Shown piece by piece: positions 9,802 to 20,398 of a DNA stretch of 53,002 bases. How positions within the stretch are numbered: the first letter of the stretch is position 1; every line of letters begins with the position of its first letter. Location: the NCBI GenBank assembly GCA_030685025.1, contig JAUXWC010000106.1, positions 1 through 53,002 of the forward strand, written 5' to 3'. The position numbers were made by a program, and so were the translations under genes. Below the pieces are notes generated by a model. The model searched no databases, was not told where the DNA came from, and saw nothing but the letters and a program-made list of their open reading frames with translations. The DNA comes from Rhodoferax sp. (GTDB lineage: Bacteria; Pseudomonadota; Gammaproteobacteria; Burkholderiales; Burkholderiaceae_C).

Positions 9802-11054
9802 CGCCGCCCCCCGTGCATCATCTGTTTGTTCTCGAAATCCACCCGCAGCACCACCGCAATCGCAATCAGGTTGACCAGGATGGCAGAGCCGCCGTAACTC
9901 ATCAGCGGCAAGGTCAAACCCTTGGTCGGCAAGGCGCCCAGGTTCACGCCCATGTTGATGAAGGCCTGAAAGCCCATCCAGATCGCCACGCCTTGCGCCA
10001 CCAGACCGGCGAACACACGGTCCAGCGCGATCGCCTGGCGGCCGATGTGCATCATGCGCCGGGTCAGCCACAGGAACAGGCCGATCACGCACAGCACACC
10101 AACCAAACCAAATTCCTCACCGATCACCGCCAGCAGGAAGTCGGTGTGTGCCTCGGGCAGCCAGTGCAATTTCTCCACGCTGCCACCCAGCCCGACGCCA
10201 AAAATCTCGCCACGCCCGATGGCAATCAACGAGTGCGTGAGCTGGTAGCCCTTGGCCAGCGCGTTTTTCTCGCTCCAGGGGTCGAGGTAGGCAAAGATGC
10301 GTTCACGTCGCCAGTCGCTCAAGGCGATCATCAGCGCAAAGGCCACCAGCAGCACCGCGGCGATCAGCAGGAACATGCGCGCGTTGACGCCGCCCAGGAA
10401 CAGGATGCCCATGGCAATCACGGCGATCACCATGAAGGCGCCCATGTCGGGCTCGGCCAGCAGCAGCAGCCCAACCACCGCCACCGCCAGGCCCATCGGG
10501 GCCACGGCTCGGAAAAAGCGCTCCTTGACCTCCATCTTGCGCACCATGTAGTCCGCGGCGTAGAGCAGCACCGCGAACTTGGCCAGTTCCGAGGGCTGAA
10601 AGCTCAAGGGGCCAAAGGAGATCCAGCGCCGCGCGCCGTAGACCACCTTGCCGACCTGCGGAATCAGCACCACGATCAGCAGCACCAGCGACACCACGAA
10701 CAGCCAGGGTGCGACCTTCTCCCAAGTGGCCAATGGCACCTGAAAAGCCAGCAGCGCGGCGACAGACGCAATCGCCAGCCACATCACATGGCGGGTCAGG
10801 AAATACGTGGGGGTGTACTTGGCAAAGCGCGGGTTGTCAGGCATCGCGATGGACGCCGAGTACACCATCACCAGACCCCAGGCCAGCAAGGCCACGGTGA
10901 CCCAGACCAGCGGCTGATCGAAGCCCGTAACACGGGACGCGGCCACCTTGGCGCCCAGGCTGCGCGTGGCGCCCAGGCGTATCGGTAGCCCGTCCGTAGC
11001 GGGCTGCAGCAGGGCGGTGAACCAGGCCATCACCCGCTGGGGCAGGCTGCTCAC
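9798..11054 (-). CDS. ftsW: Septal peptidoglycan polymerase FtsW
   Basis: SEDS-family integral membrane glycosyltransferase that polymerises lipid II together with FtsI. It is 418 residues from a GTG at 11054. This start has GGAGGG 6 bases upstream and overlaps the murD stop as GTGA. An ATG five codons earlier (11069) would overlap murD by 19 bp and is less likely. About ten membrane segments are evident, and the family signature [20 protein letters not shown] and the late [10 protein letters not shown] are present. The cytoplasmic N-terminus is longer than in E. coli. Confidence 0.97.
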   Translation of the reverse strand: MSSLPQRVMAWFTALLQPATDGLPIRLGATRSLGAKVAASRVTGFDQPLVWVTVALLAWGLVMVYSASIAMPDNPRFAKYTPTYFLTRHVMWLAIASVAALLAFQVPLATWEKVAPWLFVVSLVLLIVVLIPQVGKVVYGARRWISFGPLSFQPSELAKFAVLLYAADYMVRKMEVKERFFRAVAPMGLAVAVVGLLLLAEPDMGAFMVIAVIAMGILFLGGVNARMFLLIAAVLLVAFALMIALSDWRRERIFAYLDPWSEKNALAKGYQLTHSLIAIGRGEIFGVGLGGSVEKLHWLPEAHTDFLLAVIGEEFGLVGVLCVIGLFLWLTRRMMHIGRQAIALDRVFAGLVAQGVAIWMGFQAFINMGVNLGALPTKGLTLPLMSYGGSAILVNLIAIAVVLRVDFENKQMMHGGRR

Positions 11055-12655
11055 GCTGCGCCCTCCCATTGCACACCAGCGGCATTGGCCAGGTCGGCCA
11101 CGGCGTCACGGAAGGCGCGCGCGCGGTGCTCGTAGTTGTCGAACATGTCAAAGCTGGCACAGGCGGGCGACATCAGCACCGCGTCACCCGCATGCGCCTC
11201 ACGGTTGGCCTGCGCCACCGCATCGGCCATGGAAGCGCCGTCCAGCATTGGAACGCCGCTCGCCGCCAGCGCCGCGCGAATCCGCGGTGCATCACGGCCA
11301 ATCAACACCACCGCACGCGCATGGCGGGACACCGGCCCCGCCAAGGGGGCAAAGTCCTGCCCCTTGCCGTCGCCACCGAGAATGGCGACGACCTTACGCT
11401 CGGCACCCAGACCATTGAGCGCGGCCACTGTGGCACCCACATTGGTGCCCTTGCTGTCGTCAAAAAACTCGACCTCGCCCAGCATGCCGACCGATTCAAC
11501 CCGATGCGGCTCACCGCGGTATTCGCGCAAGCCGTAGAGCACGGGTCCCAGCGCGCAGCCCGCCGCGCCGCACAAGGCCAGCGCCGCCAGCGCGTTGATG
11601 GCGTTATGACGACCCCGGATGCGCAAGGCATCGGCCGGCATCAGACGCTGGAAGTGCAGTTCTTCTTCGTGGCCCTTTTTCTTTTTCAACGTCTCGTCGG
11701 CCTCCAAGGCACGCACCAGCCAGGCCATGCCATTGACTTGCTCAATGCCATAGTCGCCGGGGCGCTGCGGCACGTCGCCACCAAAGGTGACATGGGTTCG
11801 AAGCAGCGGACGTTGCAGCTTGACACGAACCGGTTCTGGGCGAATCGCCCCCACGCTTGCCGCTGCGCGTGCTGCGCTGCCCCCCGAGGGGGCCTTCGCG
11901 CCTTGGGGCGGCCCGGCGTCGCTCAACATGGCCATCACCACCGGGTCCTCGCGGTTGAGCACCATCAATGTCTGTTTGCCGAAGATGCGCGCCTTGGCGC
12001 TGGCATACGACGCCATGTCGCCATGCCAGTCCAGGTGGTCTTGCGTCACGTTCAACACCGTGGCAGCCAGTGGCTCGAATCCCTCTACCCCATCGAGCTG
12101 AAAACTCGACAACTCGATCACCCAGACCTCGGGGAGGCAGTCTTGATCGATGCGAAGCGCCAGTGTATCGAGCAACGTCGGCCCGATGTTGCCGGCTACC
12201 GCCACCGACTTGCCACTGCGCTCGACTAGTTGCCCGGTGAGGGACGTCACCGTGGTCTTGCCGTTGGTGCCGGTCACCGCAAGCACGGCGGGGGCATAGT
12301 CACGCTCCATCTTGAGTGCACCCAAGGCCTGCGCAAACAACTCCAACTCACCTGAAATCCGCAGGCCACGCTCAGCCGCGGCCACCCGCAGCGCCGCGAC
12401 CGACTCGGGCGCCAGGCCCGGGCTCTTGAACACGGCTTGCACATCCGTGCTTGCCAACAGCGCCGCATCGAACGCCCCACCTACAAAACGAGCCGTCGGC
12501 ACTTCACTTTGCAAGGCCTGAAGTTGGGGCGGCGCCGCCCGCGTATCGGCCACCGTCACGCGGGCCCCGTTGCGGGCGCACCAGCCCGCCATCGCCAGGC
12601 CGGAGGAACCCAGACCAAGGATCAGCACATGTTGGTTCTCGAACAAGGGCTGCAC
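11051..12655 (-). CDS. murD: UDP-N-acetylmuramoylalanine--D-glutamate ligase MurD
   Basis: Adds D-Glu to UDP-MurNAc-L-Ala. It is 534 residues from a GTG at 12655, with AAGG 5 bases upstream and 2 bp after the mraY stop. The N-terminal domain has [16 protein letters not shown], the ATP loop is [13 protein letters not shown], and the C-terminal domain has [15 protein letters not shown]. The usual length is 440-500; part of the excess is a segment beginning [15 protein letters not shown], encoded by the 76-bp repeat copy B in the central domain. A Lys-rich stretch ([10 protein letters not shown]) follows. All catalytic motifs are intact, so activity is expected. Confidence 0.97.
   Translation of the reverse strand: MQPLFENQHVLILGLGSSGLAMAGWCARNGARVTVADTRAAPPQLQALQSEVPTARFVGGAFDAALLASTDVQAVFKSPGLAPESVAALRVAAAERGLRISGELELFAQALGALKMERDYAPAVLAVTGTNGKTTVTSLTGQLVERSGKSVAVAGNIGPTLLDTLALRIDQDCLPEVWVIELSSFQLDGVEGFEPLAATVLNVTQDHLDWHGDMASYASAKARIFGKQTLMVLNREDPVVMAMLSDAGPPQGAKAPSGGSAARAAASVGAIRPEPVRVKLQRPLLRTHVTFGGDVPQRPGDYGIEQVNGMAWLVRALEADETLKKKKGHEEELHFQRLMPADALRIRGRHNAINALAALALCGAAGCALGPVLYGLREYRGEPHRVESVGMLGEVEFFDDSKGTNVGATVAALNGLGAERKVVAILGGDGKGQDFAPLAGPVSRHARAVVLIGRDAPRIRAALAASGVPMLDGASMADAVAQANREAHAGDAVLMSPACASFDMFDNYEHRARAFRDAVADLANAAGVQWEGAA
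11847..11922. repeat. 76-bp repeat copy B, inside murD
   Basis: Second copy of the element described at 7195-7270, in the same orientation and the same reading frame relative to its host gene. Both copies encode AGPPQ....AP.GGSA.....SVGA (15 of 24 residues identical). The insertion lies in the central ATPase domain of MurD, after the segment with [10 protein letters not shown], probably in a surface loop. Confidence 0.85.
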
Positions 12656-12657
12656 GG

Positions 12658-13836
12658 TTACCTTAGCTTCAAGGTGGACAGGCCCACCAGACACAGCAGC
12701 ATGGTGATGATCCAGAAACGCACCACGACTTGCGTCTCGTTCCAGCCGCTCTTCTCGAAGTGATGGTGCAGCGGCGCCATCTTGAGTAGCCGCTGACCTT
12801 GTCCGTACTTGCGTTTGGTGTACTTGAAGTAGCTGACCTGCAGCATCACCGACAAGGCCTCCACTACGAAGATGCCCCCCATGATGGCCAGCACGATTTC
12901 CTGGCGCACGATCACGGCGATAGTGCCCAAAGCGCCACCCAGGGCCAGGGCGCCGACGTCGCCCATGAACACCTGCGCCGGGTGGGTGTTGAACCACAAG
13001 AAGGCCAAGCCCGCGCCGGCCATCGCCGAGCAAAAGATCAGCAGTTCGCCCGAGCCCGGAATGTGCGGAAAAAACAGGTACTTGGAGTACACCGCGCTGC
13101 CGGTTACATAGGCGAACACGCCCAGAGACGACCCCACCATCACCACCGGCATGATCGCCAGGCCATCGAGCCCATCGGTCAGATTGACCGCATTGCTGGA
13201 GCCGACGATGACCAGGTAGGTCAGGATCACAAAACCGAACACGCCCAGCGGATAGCTGACTTCCTTGAAAAAGGGCAGCAACAAGCCGGCCTTGGGCGGC
13301 AAGTTGACATCAAAACCCGACTGGACCCACTTGAAGAACAGCTCCAGCACACGCAGGTTGGAGCTCTCGGAAATGCTGAACACCAGGTACAGCGCGGCCA
13401 GCAGGCCGATTACCGACTGCCAGAAATATTTCTCGCGCGAACGCATGCCTTCCGGGTCCTTGTTGACCACCTTGCGCCAGTCGTCCACCCAACCGATGGC
13501 ACCAAAACCGAGCGTGACCAACAGCACGATCCAGACGAAGCGGTTGGTCAGGTCAACCCACAGCAGGGTCGAGACCGCAATACACAGCAGAATCAGCACA
13601 CCGCCCATGGTCGGCGTGCCGCTCTTGGAGAGATGGCTCGCCATGGCGTAGCCGCGGATCGGTTGTCCGATCTTCAGCGCAGCGAGTTTGCGGATCACGA
13701 AAGGGCCTGCCGCCAGGCCCATCAGCAAGGCCGTCAGCGCCGCCATGACGGCGCGAAAGGTCAGGTACTGGAACACCCGAAAGTAGCCGAATTCGGGCGA
13801 CAGCGACTGCAGCCACTGGGCCAGACTCAACAGCAT
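12658..13836 (-). CDS. mraY: Phospho-N-acetylmuramoyl-pentapeptide transferase MraY
   Basis: Integral membrane enzyme transferring phospho-MurNAc-pentapeptide to undecaprenyl phosphate, making lipid I. It has 392 residues and about ten membrane helices. The signature [14 protein letters not shown] carries the catalytic and Mg-binding aspartates. [12 protein letters not shown] is near the N-terminus, and MAPLHHHFE near the end is the His cluster of the family. It lies 21 bp after murF and 2 bp before murD. Confidence 0.99.
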   Translation of the reverse strand: MLLSLAQWLQSLSPEFGYFRVFQYLTFRAVMAALTALLMGLAAGPFVIRKLAALKIGQPIRGYAMASHLSKSGTPTMGGVLILLCIAVSTLLWVDLTNRFVWIVLLVTLGFGAIGWVDDWRKVVNKDPEGMRSREKYFWQSVIGLLAALYLVFSISESSNLRVLELFFKWVQSGFDVNLPPKAGLLLPFFKEVSYPLGVFGFVILTYLVIVGSSNAVNLTDGLDGLAIMPVVMVGSSLGVFAYVTGSAVYSKYLFFPHIPGSGELLIFCSAMAGAGLAFLWFNTHPAQVFMGDVGALALGGALGTIAVIVRQEIVLAIMGGIFVVEALSVMLQVSYFKYTKRKYGQGQRLLKMAPLHHHFEKSGWNETQVVVRFWIITMLLCLVGLSTLKLR

Positions 13837-13857
13837 GGCGGCCTCCGGGCAGTTGGT

Positions 13858-15282
13858 TCAGGCCGCATGGATTTTTTCCTTTTCGCTTGGGCAGGCTGCG
13901 CCGATGGCTTGCACCACCCGCTCCATCTTCATGAACCTCGACCCCTTGACCAGCACACTGCCCAGTTGGGGCAAGGCGGCCCGCACCGCGGCATTGAGCC
14001 CCTGCACCTCACCGAAGTGGCGGCCACCGGGAAATGCGCCGCTGGCCGCCGCCGAGGCCTCGCCCAAGGTCATCAGCATCTCAATACCCAGCGCGCCCGC
14101 CTCGCGCCCGGCCTGGGCGTGGAATTGCGGGCCCTGGTCACCCACCTCGCCCATGTCACCGAGCACCAACAGGTGCGGTCCGGGCAGGCTGGCCAGCACC
14201 GCCATGGCGGCGCGCACCGAGTCCGGATTGGCGTTGTAGGTGTCGTCCACCACGGTCAATCGATGCCCGTCACGTTCGAGCGACACCGCGCGGGAGCGGC
14301 CCTGGACCGGCTCGAACGCGGCCAGCCCAGCTTCGATCGCGGCCCGTGGAACGCCAGCGGCCAGGGCGCAGCAGGCGGCGGCCAGCGAGTTCTTGACGTT
14401 GTGTTGACCAGCGATGTGCAGCGAATAGCTCAGCGCGCCGACAGGCGTCTGGGCCGCCACTTGCCAATGCTCACCGGCCCACACGGCACTGGTGCAGAAC
14501 ACATCGGTCGCGCCGGGCGCTGCGTCCAGGGCAAAGCACAGCGTGGCCCGTTGGGCCGCCTTGGCAAGCCAGACCGGGGTGAAGGCGTCGTCGCATGGAT
14601 AGACCGCCACACCGTTACCCGGCAAGGCGTCGATGACGCTACCGTTCTCGTGCGCCACCGCCTCTACCGTGGCCATGAACTCCATGTGCTCGCGTTGCGC
14701 GTTGTTGACCAGGGCCACAGTGGGCTGCGCAATGGCCGCCAGCGTGGCAATCTCGCCAGGATGGTTCATGCCTAGCTCGACCACCGCCAATTGGTGTTCG
14801 GCGCGTAGTCGCAACAGCGTCAAGGGCACGCCGATGTCGTTGTTGAAATTGCCCTGCGTCGCCAGACTGGCGCCCGGTTGGAATGCCTGCAGGATCGCGG
14901 CGATCATCTGGGTCACGGTGGTCTTGCCGTTGCTGCCGGTCACCGCAATCAACGGCAACTTGAACTGGGCGCGCCAAGCTGTGGCCAATTGCGCCAGCGC
15001 CAGCTTGGCATCGGGCACCAGCACGCCCGGCAATCCAGCGGCCTCCAGCCGTGCCTGGGCGTCGCCCTGGCACAGCGCGGCCACGGCGCCCTTGGCGCGC
15101 GCCTCGGCCAGGAAGTCGTTGCCATCAAAGCGCTCCCCACGCAGGGCCACGAACAAATCACCACTTTGCAGCGTGCGCGAGTCGGTGTGCACGCGGGAAA
15201 ACGCCACCGCGCCGTCGCCGGTCAGCCGTGACTCGGCCAGCCACGGCACGGCCTGCGCGAGTGTCATCATGGCCTCGCTCAT
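13858..15282 (-). CDS. murF: UDP-N-acetylmuramoyl-tripeptide--D-alanyl-D-alanine ligase MurF
   Basis: Joins the Ddl product to the UDP-MurNAc-tripeptide. It has 474 residues. The ATP loop is VTGSNGKTTVTQMI, the nearby FNNDIGVPLTLL and ELGMNHPGEI are MurF-specific, and the C-terminal domain has VVDDTYNANPDSVRAA. It overlaps the murE stop upstream by 4 bp. Its substrate partners Ddl, MurE and MraY are all encoded in the same operon. Confidence 0.99.
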   Translation of the reverse strand: MSEAMMTLAQAVPWLAESRLTGDGAVAFSRVHTDSRTLQSGDLFVALRGERFDGNDFLAEARAKGAVAALCQGDAQARLEAAGLPGVLVPDAKLALAQLATAWRAQFKLPLIAVTGSNGKTTVTQMIAAILQAFQPGASLATQGNFNNDIGVPLTLLRLRAEHQLAVVELGMNHPGEIATLAAIAQPTVALVNNAQREHMEFMATVEAVAHENGSVIDALPGNGVAVYPCDDAFTPVWLAKAAQRATLCFALDAAPGATDVFCTSAVWAGEHWQVAAQTPVGALSYSLHIAGQHNVKNSLAAACCALAAGVPRAAIEAGLAAFEPVQGRSRAVSLERDGHRLTVVDDTYNANPDSVRAAMAVLASLPGPHLLVLGDMGEVGDQGPQFHAQAGREAGALGIEMLMTLGEASAAASGAFPGGRHFGEVQGLNAAVRAALPQLGSVLVKGSRFMKMERVVQAIGAACPSEKEKIHAA

Positions 15283-16817
15283 GCTCGGGCTCCCTTGGTT
15301 GGGGTCGGTGGCCGCCAGCCAAGCAAAGCCGCGTGCACCTGCTGCACATCGGAGAATGCATGCTTGACACCCGCCACATCCTGATAGTCCTCGTGGCCCT
15401 TGCCGGCCACCAACACCACGTCGGCGCCGTCGGCCTGCGCCAGCGTCTGGGCAATGGCCAGGGCTCGGTCCGACTGCACGGTGGCCGAGCCGTCATGCGT
15501 CACGCCCAGCAGAATCTGGCTGATGATGGCCTCGGGCCGCTCGCGGCGCGGGTTGTCGCTGGTGACCACGATGTGATCGGCATGGCGAGCCGCCACCGCA
15601 CCCATCAGCGGACGCTTGATCGGGTCGCGTTCCCCGCCGCAACCAAAGACACACCAAAGCTTGCCTGCGCGCTGCTGGGCCAGGCCGTGCAAGGTCGCCA
15701 GCGCCTTGTCCAACGCATCGGGGGTGTGGGCGTAGTCCACCACGACCAAGGGCTGGTGCGGCGCACCCACGCACTCCATGCGGCCGGGTACCGGCGTCAA
15801 ATGGCGGCAGGCCTGAACCGCCGCCGCCAGCGGTATCCCCAGCGAGCGCATGCCGCCGAGCACGCCCAGCACATTGGATACGTTGTAGTGGCCAATCAGG
15901 CCGGTGTCCAGCAGATGGCGGTCGCCGGCCTCGTACACCTCGAAGGCCAGGCCCCGCGCGGTGTAGTGAATGTTGTCGGCACGCAAGCGCGCCGCGCCAC
16001 GGCAGGCCACCGTCCACAAGTCGATGGCGCCGCCTTGCAAAGTTCTGGCCAAGCTCTCGCCATAACCATCGTCGACATTGACCACCGCCGCACGCAGCCC
16101 CGGCCAGGCAAACAGTCTGAGCTTGGCCTGCCAATAGGCCTGCATGTCGCCGTGGTAGTCCAGGTGGTCCTGGGTCAGGTTGGTCAGCAGGGCGGTGTGA
16201 ATGCGGGTGCCGTCCAGGCGGTGTTCGACGATGCCGATGGAGGACGCCTCGATCGCGCAGGCGGCAAACCCGGCATCGACAAAACGGCGAAAACTCTGCT
16301 GCAGCAAGACCGGATCGGGGGTAGTCAGGCCGGTCGACACTACCGACAGCGCATCGTCTGCAAGCTGACCTGGTAGCGGCGGCACACCCACGCCCAGGGT
16401 GCCCACCACCGCGCAGCGCTGCGTCAGCGGCGGGGGCAGCGTGCTCAAGGCTTGCGCCAGCCACCAACTGGTGGAGGTTTTGCCGTTGGTGCCGGTCACG
16501 GCCAGCACATTCAGATGGCGCGTGGGCTCGGCATAAAACGCCGCGGCGATCAGGCCCGATGCGGCTTTCAGCGCCGCGTAGCTGGCAATGGCGTCGTTGT
16601 CGAAACCAAAGACTTCGACACCCGCTTGCTCGACCAGGCAGGCCAGCGCACCGCGCTGGAGCGCATCCGCGACGTGCGAGCGGCCATCGGTCGCTTGCCC
16701 CGGCCACGCGATGAACGCGTCGCCGGACCGTACCCGGCGGCTGTCGGTGCGCAGGGTGCCGGTGACGCGCGCACTGAGCCACGCCACAACCTCCGGGAGA
16801 CTGTGAAGGGTTCGCAT
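15279..16817 (-). CDS. murE: UDP-N-acetylmuramoyl-L-alanyl-D-glutamate--2,6-diaminopimelate ligase MurE
   Basis: Adds the third stem-peptide residue. Of 512 residues, the ATP loop is [13 protein letters not shown], the middle domain has NLTQDHLDYHGDM, and the C-terminal domain has CVFGCGGERDPIKRPLM. The motif DNPR (in TSDNPRRERPE) is the marker of enzymes using meso-diaminopimelate rather than lysine, so the wall should be of the mDAP type. dapF, elsewhere in this window, supplies that substrate. Its start shares one base with the ftsI stop (TGATG). Confidence 0.98.
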   Translation of the reverse strand: MRTLHSLPEVVAWLSARVTGTLRTDSRRVRSGDAFIAWPGQATDGRSHVADALQRGALACLVEQAGVEVFGFDNDAIASYAALKAASGLIAAAFYAEPTRHLNVLAVTGTNGKTSTSWWLAQALSTLPPPLTQRCAVVGTLGVGVPPLPGQLADDALSVVSTGLTTPDPVLLQQSFRRFVDAGFAACAIEASSIGIVEHRLDGTRIHTALLTNLTQDHLDYHGDMQAYWQAKLRLFAWPGLRAAVVNVDDGYGESLARTLQGGAIDLWTVACRGAARLRADNIHYTARGLAFEVYEAGDRHLLDTGLIGHYNVSNVLGVLGGMRSLGIPLAAAVQACRHLTPVPGRMECVGAPHQPLVVVDYAHTPDALDKALATLHGLAQQRAGKLWCVFGCGGERDPIKRPLMGAVAARHADHIVVTSDNPRRERPEAIISQILLGVTHDGSATVQSDRALAIAQTLAQADGADVVLVAGKGHEDYQDVAGVKHAFSDVQQVHAALLGWRPPTPTKGARA

Positions 16818-18550
16818 CAGAAGCTCTCCTCCACTGCCTGCGCCACGATTTGCGGCTTGACGCTCATATCCGGCTGGACCCCCAGCATGCGCAGGGACTG
16901 CTGCACCGTTTCACTGAACACCGGCGCTGCGACATCGCCGCCATAGTGCTTACCGTTGTTGGGCTCGTCAATCATCACCGCCACGACAATGCGGGGCTTG
17001 TCGATCGGTGCCATGCCCACAAAGAAACTGCGGTATTTCTTGTCGGCGTAACCGCGCCCCTCTTGCTTGTGGGCCGTGCCGGTCTTGCCGCCCACCGAGT
17101 AACCCATGGTCTGCGCCTTCGGCGCGGTGCCCCCCGACATGGTGGCCATGTGCAACATGTTGCGCATGGCCACCGCCGTGGGCGCGCTCATGACCCGCAC
17201 ACCGCCCGCCTGGTCTGCGGTCTTGAGCATGGTCACCGGCACCAGTTCGCCATCGCGCGCAAACACGCTGTAGGCGCTGGCCAGTTGGAACAGACTGGTG
17301 GACAGACCGTAGCCATAACTCATGGTGGCCTGTTCGATCGGTCGCCAGGTCTTGAAAGCGCGCAGGCGCCCACTGACGGCGCCGGGGAACGGCACCTGCG
17401 GCTTCTGACCGAAGCCGACGTGGTTGAACATCTCCCACATCTCACGTGGCTGCATCTGCATCGCCATCTTGACGGTACCCACGTTGCTGGATTTCTGGAT
17501 CACCTCGCCCACTGTCAGTACCCCGTGAGGGTGCGCATCGCTGATGGTGGCACTGCCAATGTGGATACGCCCGGGCGCGGTCTGGATCGGTGTGTCCGGG
17601 GTCACCATGCCCTTCTCCAGAGCCAGCGCTATGACGAACGGCTTCATGGTCGAGCCAGGCTCAAAGGTGTCGGTGAGCGCGCGATTGCGAAGCTGCGCGC
17701 CGCTCAGGTTCTGGCGTTTGGCGGGTGAGTAGCTGGGGTAGTTGGCCAGCGCCAGCACTTCACCGGTGAGCACATCGAGCACCACCACGCTGCCGGCCTT
17801 GGCCTTGTTCTCCAGCACCGCGTCACGCAGCTTTTGGTAGGCGAAGAACTGCACCTTGCTGTCAATGCTCAGTTGCATATCCGGCCCGTCCACCGGCGAG
17901 ACTTGCTCACCAACCGCCTCGATCACCTGGCCGAGCCGGTCCTTGATAACGCGGCGCGACCCCGCGCGGCCCACCAGGTTCTTGTTGAAGGCCAGTTCGA
18001 TGCCCTCTTGACCGGCGTCCTCGACGTTGGTGAAGCCCACCACGTGCGCGGCCGCCTCGCCCTCGGGGTACTGGCGCTTGTACTCCTTGCGCTGGTAAAT
18101 GCCCTTGATCCCCATGGCAGCCACTTGGGCTGCCACCGACTCGTCAACCTGGCGTTTGAGCCAGACGAAGGTCTTGTCGTCATCGGCCAAGCGCTTGCTC
18201 AATTCCGCGACCGGGATCTCCAGCAGCCGGCTGAGCTGTTTGAGTTCAACCGGCTGCAGTGACACGTCCTCGGGAATCGCCCAGATGCTGGGCGCGGGCA
18301 CACTGGTGGCCAGGATCAAACCGTTTCGGTCCAGAATCCGGCCACGGTTGGCGGGCAGCTCCAGCGTGCGCGCAAATCGCACCTCGCCTTGTTTCTGGAA
18401 GAACTCGTTGGCCACCACCTGGATGTAGGCGGCACGGGCCGCCAGCCCCATGAAGGCCAGCGCCACGGCGGCCACGACAAGCTTGCTGCGCCACACCGGC
18501 GTGCGGCTGGCCAGCAACGGACTGGAGGTGTAGACCACGCTACGGTTCAT
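16817..18550 (-). CDS. ftsI: Septal transpeptidase FtsI (PBP3)
   Basis: Class B penicillin-binding protein that crosslinks septal peptidoglycan. It is 577 residues from [16 protein letters not shown]; the ATG at 18550 has AGGAGG about 6 bases upstream. One N-terminal membrane helix (about 22-45, LVVAAVALAFMGLAARAAYI) precedes the dimerisation domain. The transpeptidase domain has the active-site EPGSTMKP (SxxK), SSN in IQKSSNVGTVK, and KTGT in VGGKTGTAHK. The 5' end overlaps ftsL by 11 bp. It should work with FtsW, encoded downstream. Confidence 0.98.
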   Translation of the reverse strand: MNRSVVYTSSPLLASRTPVWRSKLVVAAVALAFMGLAARAAYIQVVANEFFQKQGEVRFARTLELPANRGRILDRNGLILATSVPAPSIWAIPEDVSLQPVELKQLSRLLEIPVAELSKRLADDDKTFVWLKRQVDESVAAQVAAMGIKGIYQRKEYKRQYPEGEAAAHVVGFTNVEDAGQEGIELAFNKNLVGRAGSRRVIKDRLGQVIEAVGEQVSPVDGPDMQLSIDSKVQFFAYQKLRDAVLENKAKAGSVVVLDVLTGEVLALANYPSYSPAKRQNLSGAQLRNRALTDTFEPGSTMKPFVIALALEKGMVTPDTPIQTAPGRIHIGSATISDAHPHGVLTVGEVIQKSSNVGTVKMAMQMQPREMWEMFNHVGFGQKPQVPFPGAVSGRLRAFKTWRPIEQATMSYGYGLSTSLFQLASAYSVFARDGELVPVTMLKTADQAGGVRVMSAPTAVAMRNMLHMATMSGGTAPKAQTMGYSVGGKTGTAHKQEGRGYADKKYRSFFVGMAPIDKPRIVVAVMIDEPNNGKHYGGDVAAPVFSETVQQSLRMLGVQPDMSVKPQIVAQAVEESF

Positions 18551-18881
18551 GACTGCCTCCTGCCGACGCACGGTCTGGCGCCTCAACCTCACCGGGGCGC
18601 GCTGCGACAACGCCGCGGCCGTCACGGGCGACATACAGCGTGATGGCGGGCGAGGCGGTGCGCATATGCAGCACCTCCTTGGCCAGTTTTTCAACCCGCA
18701 AGGGAGTCGCCTGAGCCCGTTTTTCAACTTGCAGGCGCTCGTTTTCGAGTTCCAGCCGGCGCGACTCGGATCGCGAACGGTCCAGCTCGGCAAACAGCCG
18801 ACGCGACTCGTACTGCACGTTGACCAGATACAGGGCACTGGCCAACACCGCCAGCAAGAGGACCAAATTGAGGCGAATCAT
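18540..18881 (-). CDS. ftsL: Cell division protein FtsL
   Basis: Small bitopic division protein of 113 residues. A very short cytoplasmic start is followed by a membrane helix (about 3-22, [20 protein letters not shown]). A periplasmic leucine-zipper-like coiled coil follows (about 30-75, rich in E, R and L) that pairs with FtsB and contacts FtsQ. Sequence is poorly conserved in this family, so position between rsmH and ftsI, topology and length are the main evidence. It overlaps rsmH by 4 bp and ftsI by 11 bp. Confidence 0.95.
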   Translation of the reverse strand: MIRLNLVLLLAVLASALYLVNVQYESRRLFAELDRSRSESRRLELENERLQVEKRAQATPLRVEKLAKEVLHMRTASPAITLYVARDGRGVVAARPGEVEAPDRASAGGSHEP

Positions 18882-19822
18882 GGCGTGCTGGTCCGCTGCG
18901 CCACGCGCAGCACGGCGCTGCGGGAACGGGGATTGGCAGCCACCTCCCGCGCGCTGGGCTTGATGCGATCCAAGGCCTTGAGCCGCATCGCCTTAGGCGG
19001 CGCAAAGGGCGCGCGGCGGTCGTAGCCATCGCGGGAATGCGCCGCGATGAACTGCTTGACGATGCGATCCTCCAGCGAGTGAAAGCTGATCACCACCAGT
19101 CGTCCTGCGGGTTGCAGCACGTCCAGGCTGGCCGTTAACGCCTGTTGCAGCTCTTCAAGCTCGGCATTGATGAAAATCCGAAGAGCCTGAAATGTGCGCG
19201 TTGCAGGGTTCTGGCCCGGCTCGCGGGTTTTGACCGCGCCAGCCACGAGTTGGGCCAGCTCGGCGGTGGTTGAAATTGGGCCCCGTTCCTGTCGGCGAGC
19301 AACAATCGCCTTTGCAATTGCCCCAGCAAACCGTTCTTCGCCATAGTCACGTATCACCTCCGCTATTGAGTTGAGTTCGGCGCTGGCCAACCATTGCGCC
19401 ACGCTCTGACCGCGCGTGGTGTCCATGCGCATGTCCAACGGGCCATCAGACCGAAAACTGAAACCGCGCGCCGGGTTGTCGATCTGCGGCGAGCTGATGC
19501 CCAGGTCCATCAAGATGCCCGCGGCACTGGCGGGGGGCAACTCGCTCAGGTGCGAAAAGCTCTGGTGCCGAATCGAGAAACGCGGGTCGGTGATGGTGGC
19601 CGCCTCGGCGATGGCATCGAGGTCGCGATCGAAGGCGATCAGGCGACCTTTGGGCCCCAGACGCGACAGAATCAGGCGCGAATGCCCGCCCCGGCCGAAA
19701 GTGGCATCGACGTAGCTCGACTCCGCTGGGGCGATGTCGCTCGGCGTGGCATCCGTATTGCTGAAAAGAGCTTCGACTGCTTCGTTCAACAAGACGGTGG
19801 TGTGATTCCATGAAGTTTCCAC
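18878..19822 (-). CDS. rsmH: 16S rRNA (cytosine(1402)-N(4))-methyltransferase RsmH (MraW)
   Basis: SAM-dependent methyltransferase for N4 of C1402 in 16S rRNA. It is 314 residues starting [19 protein letters not shown]. The SAM-binding region is [16 protein letters not shown] followed by [26 protein letters not shown] and the late [14 protein letters not shown] are diagnostic of the family. It lies 9 bp after mraZ and overlaps ftsL by 4 bp. Confidence 0.99.
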   Translation of the reverse strand: METSWNHTTVLLNEAVEALFSNTDATPSDIAPAESSYVDATFGRGGHSRLILSRLGPKGRLIAFDRDLDAIAEAATITDPRFSIRHQSFSHLSELPPASAAGILMDLGISSPQIDNPARGFSFRSDGPLDMRMDTTRGQSVAQWLASAELNSIAEVIRDYGEERFAGAIAKAIVARRQERGPISTTAELAQLVAGAVKTREPGQNPATRTFQALRIFINAELEELQQALTASLDVLQPAGRLVVISFHSLEDRIVKQFIAAHSRDGYDRRAPFAPPKAMRLKALDRIKPSAREVAANPRSRSAVLRVAQRTSTP

Positions 19823-19831
19823 CGTCGGCCT

Positions 19832-20260
19832 CTAGAAGGAGAAGTCCTTGAAGACATCGGGCATCTCGCCCTGCATGGCCCGCGCTTCCTGCGCGTCGTA
19901 ACTGGCCTTGTCCCACAACTCGAAGTGATTGCCCATGCCCAGCAGCATGGTGTCCTTGGCGATGCCTGCGGCCTCTCGCAATTCGGGCGGCACCAGCACG
20001 CGGCCGGTGGCGTCCATGTCGACGTCCATGGCGTTGCCCAGGAAAATGCGTTTCCACCATTGCGCCGACATAGGCAGGGCCGCGATGCGTTCCCTAAATT
20101 TTTCCCACTCGGGGCGCGGAAACACCATCAGGCAACCATGCGGGTGTTTGGTGATGGTGAGCTGCCCGTTGGCCGTCGCGTTCAGGACGTCACGATGCCG
20201 GGTCGGCACGCTAAGCCTTCCCTTGGCATCCAGACTCAATGAAGAAGCCCCTTGAAACAC
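19832..20260 (-). CDS. mraZ: Transcriptional regulator MraZ
   Basis: First gene of the dcw cluster, 142 residues. It has two AbrB-like swapped-hairpin domains, each with the DxxGR motif ([16 protein letters not shown] near the N-terminus, [16 protein letters not shown] in the second half). MraZ forms a ring-shaped oligomer that binds tandem repeats in its own promoter and represses the cluster. Here four direct repeats at 10-bp spacing lie about 105-138 bp upstream, matching that model. Confidence 0.98.
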   Translation of the reverse strand: MFQGASSLSLDAKGRLSVPTRHRDVLNATANGQLTITKHPHGCLMVFPRPEWEKFRERIAALPMSAQWWKRIFLGNAMDVDMDATGRVLVPPELREAAGIAKDTMLLGMGNHFELWDKASYDAQEARAMQGEMPDVFKDFSF

Positions 20261-20363
20261 GTCCGCTCACTCTCTTCCATTTAGCCGCGAACCACCTTGA
20301 ATTCAAGTTGGTCTTGGCCGACACTTCGCATTGATGCAGCAACCAGGCAGCGCGTGTCCGAAG

Positions 20364-20398
20364 GCACTTTTTACCACTTAATTGCACTTTTTTGCACT
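20364..20398 (-). promoter_or_regulatory. Probable MraZ operator: four 10-bp direct repeats
   Basis: On the minus strand the element AGTG occurs four times at exactly 10-bp steps (plus-strand CACT at 20365, 20375, 20385 and 20395), separated by A/T-rich spacers. MraZ operators in other bacteria are three or more TGGGN-type repeats with a 10-bp period upstream of mraZ. The core here is GTGC/GTGG rather than GTGGG, so assignment rests on spacing and location. Confidence 0.7.

Noticed and set aside
12799-14775. 658-codon plus-strand frame opposite mraY and murF
   Set aside because: Antisense shadow of two essential genes; rich in His, Gln and Arg with no fold signal.
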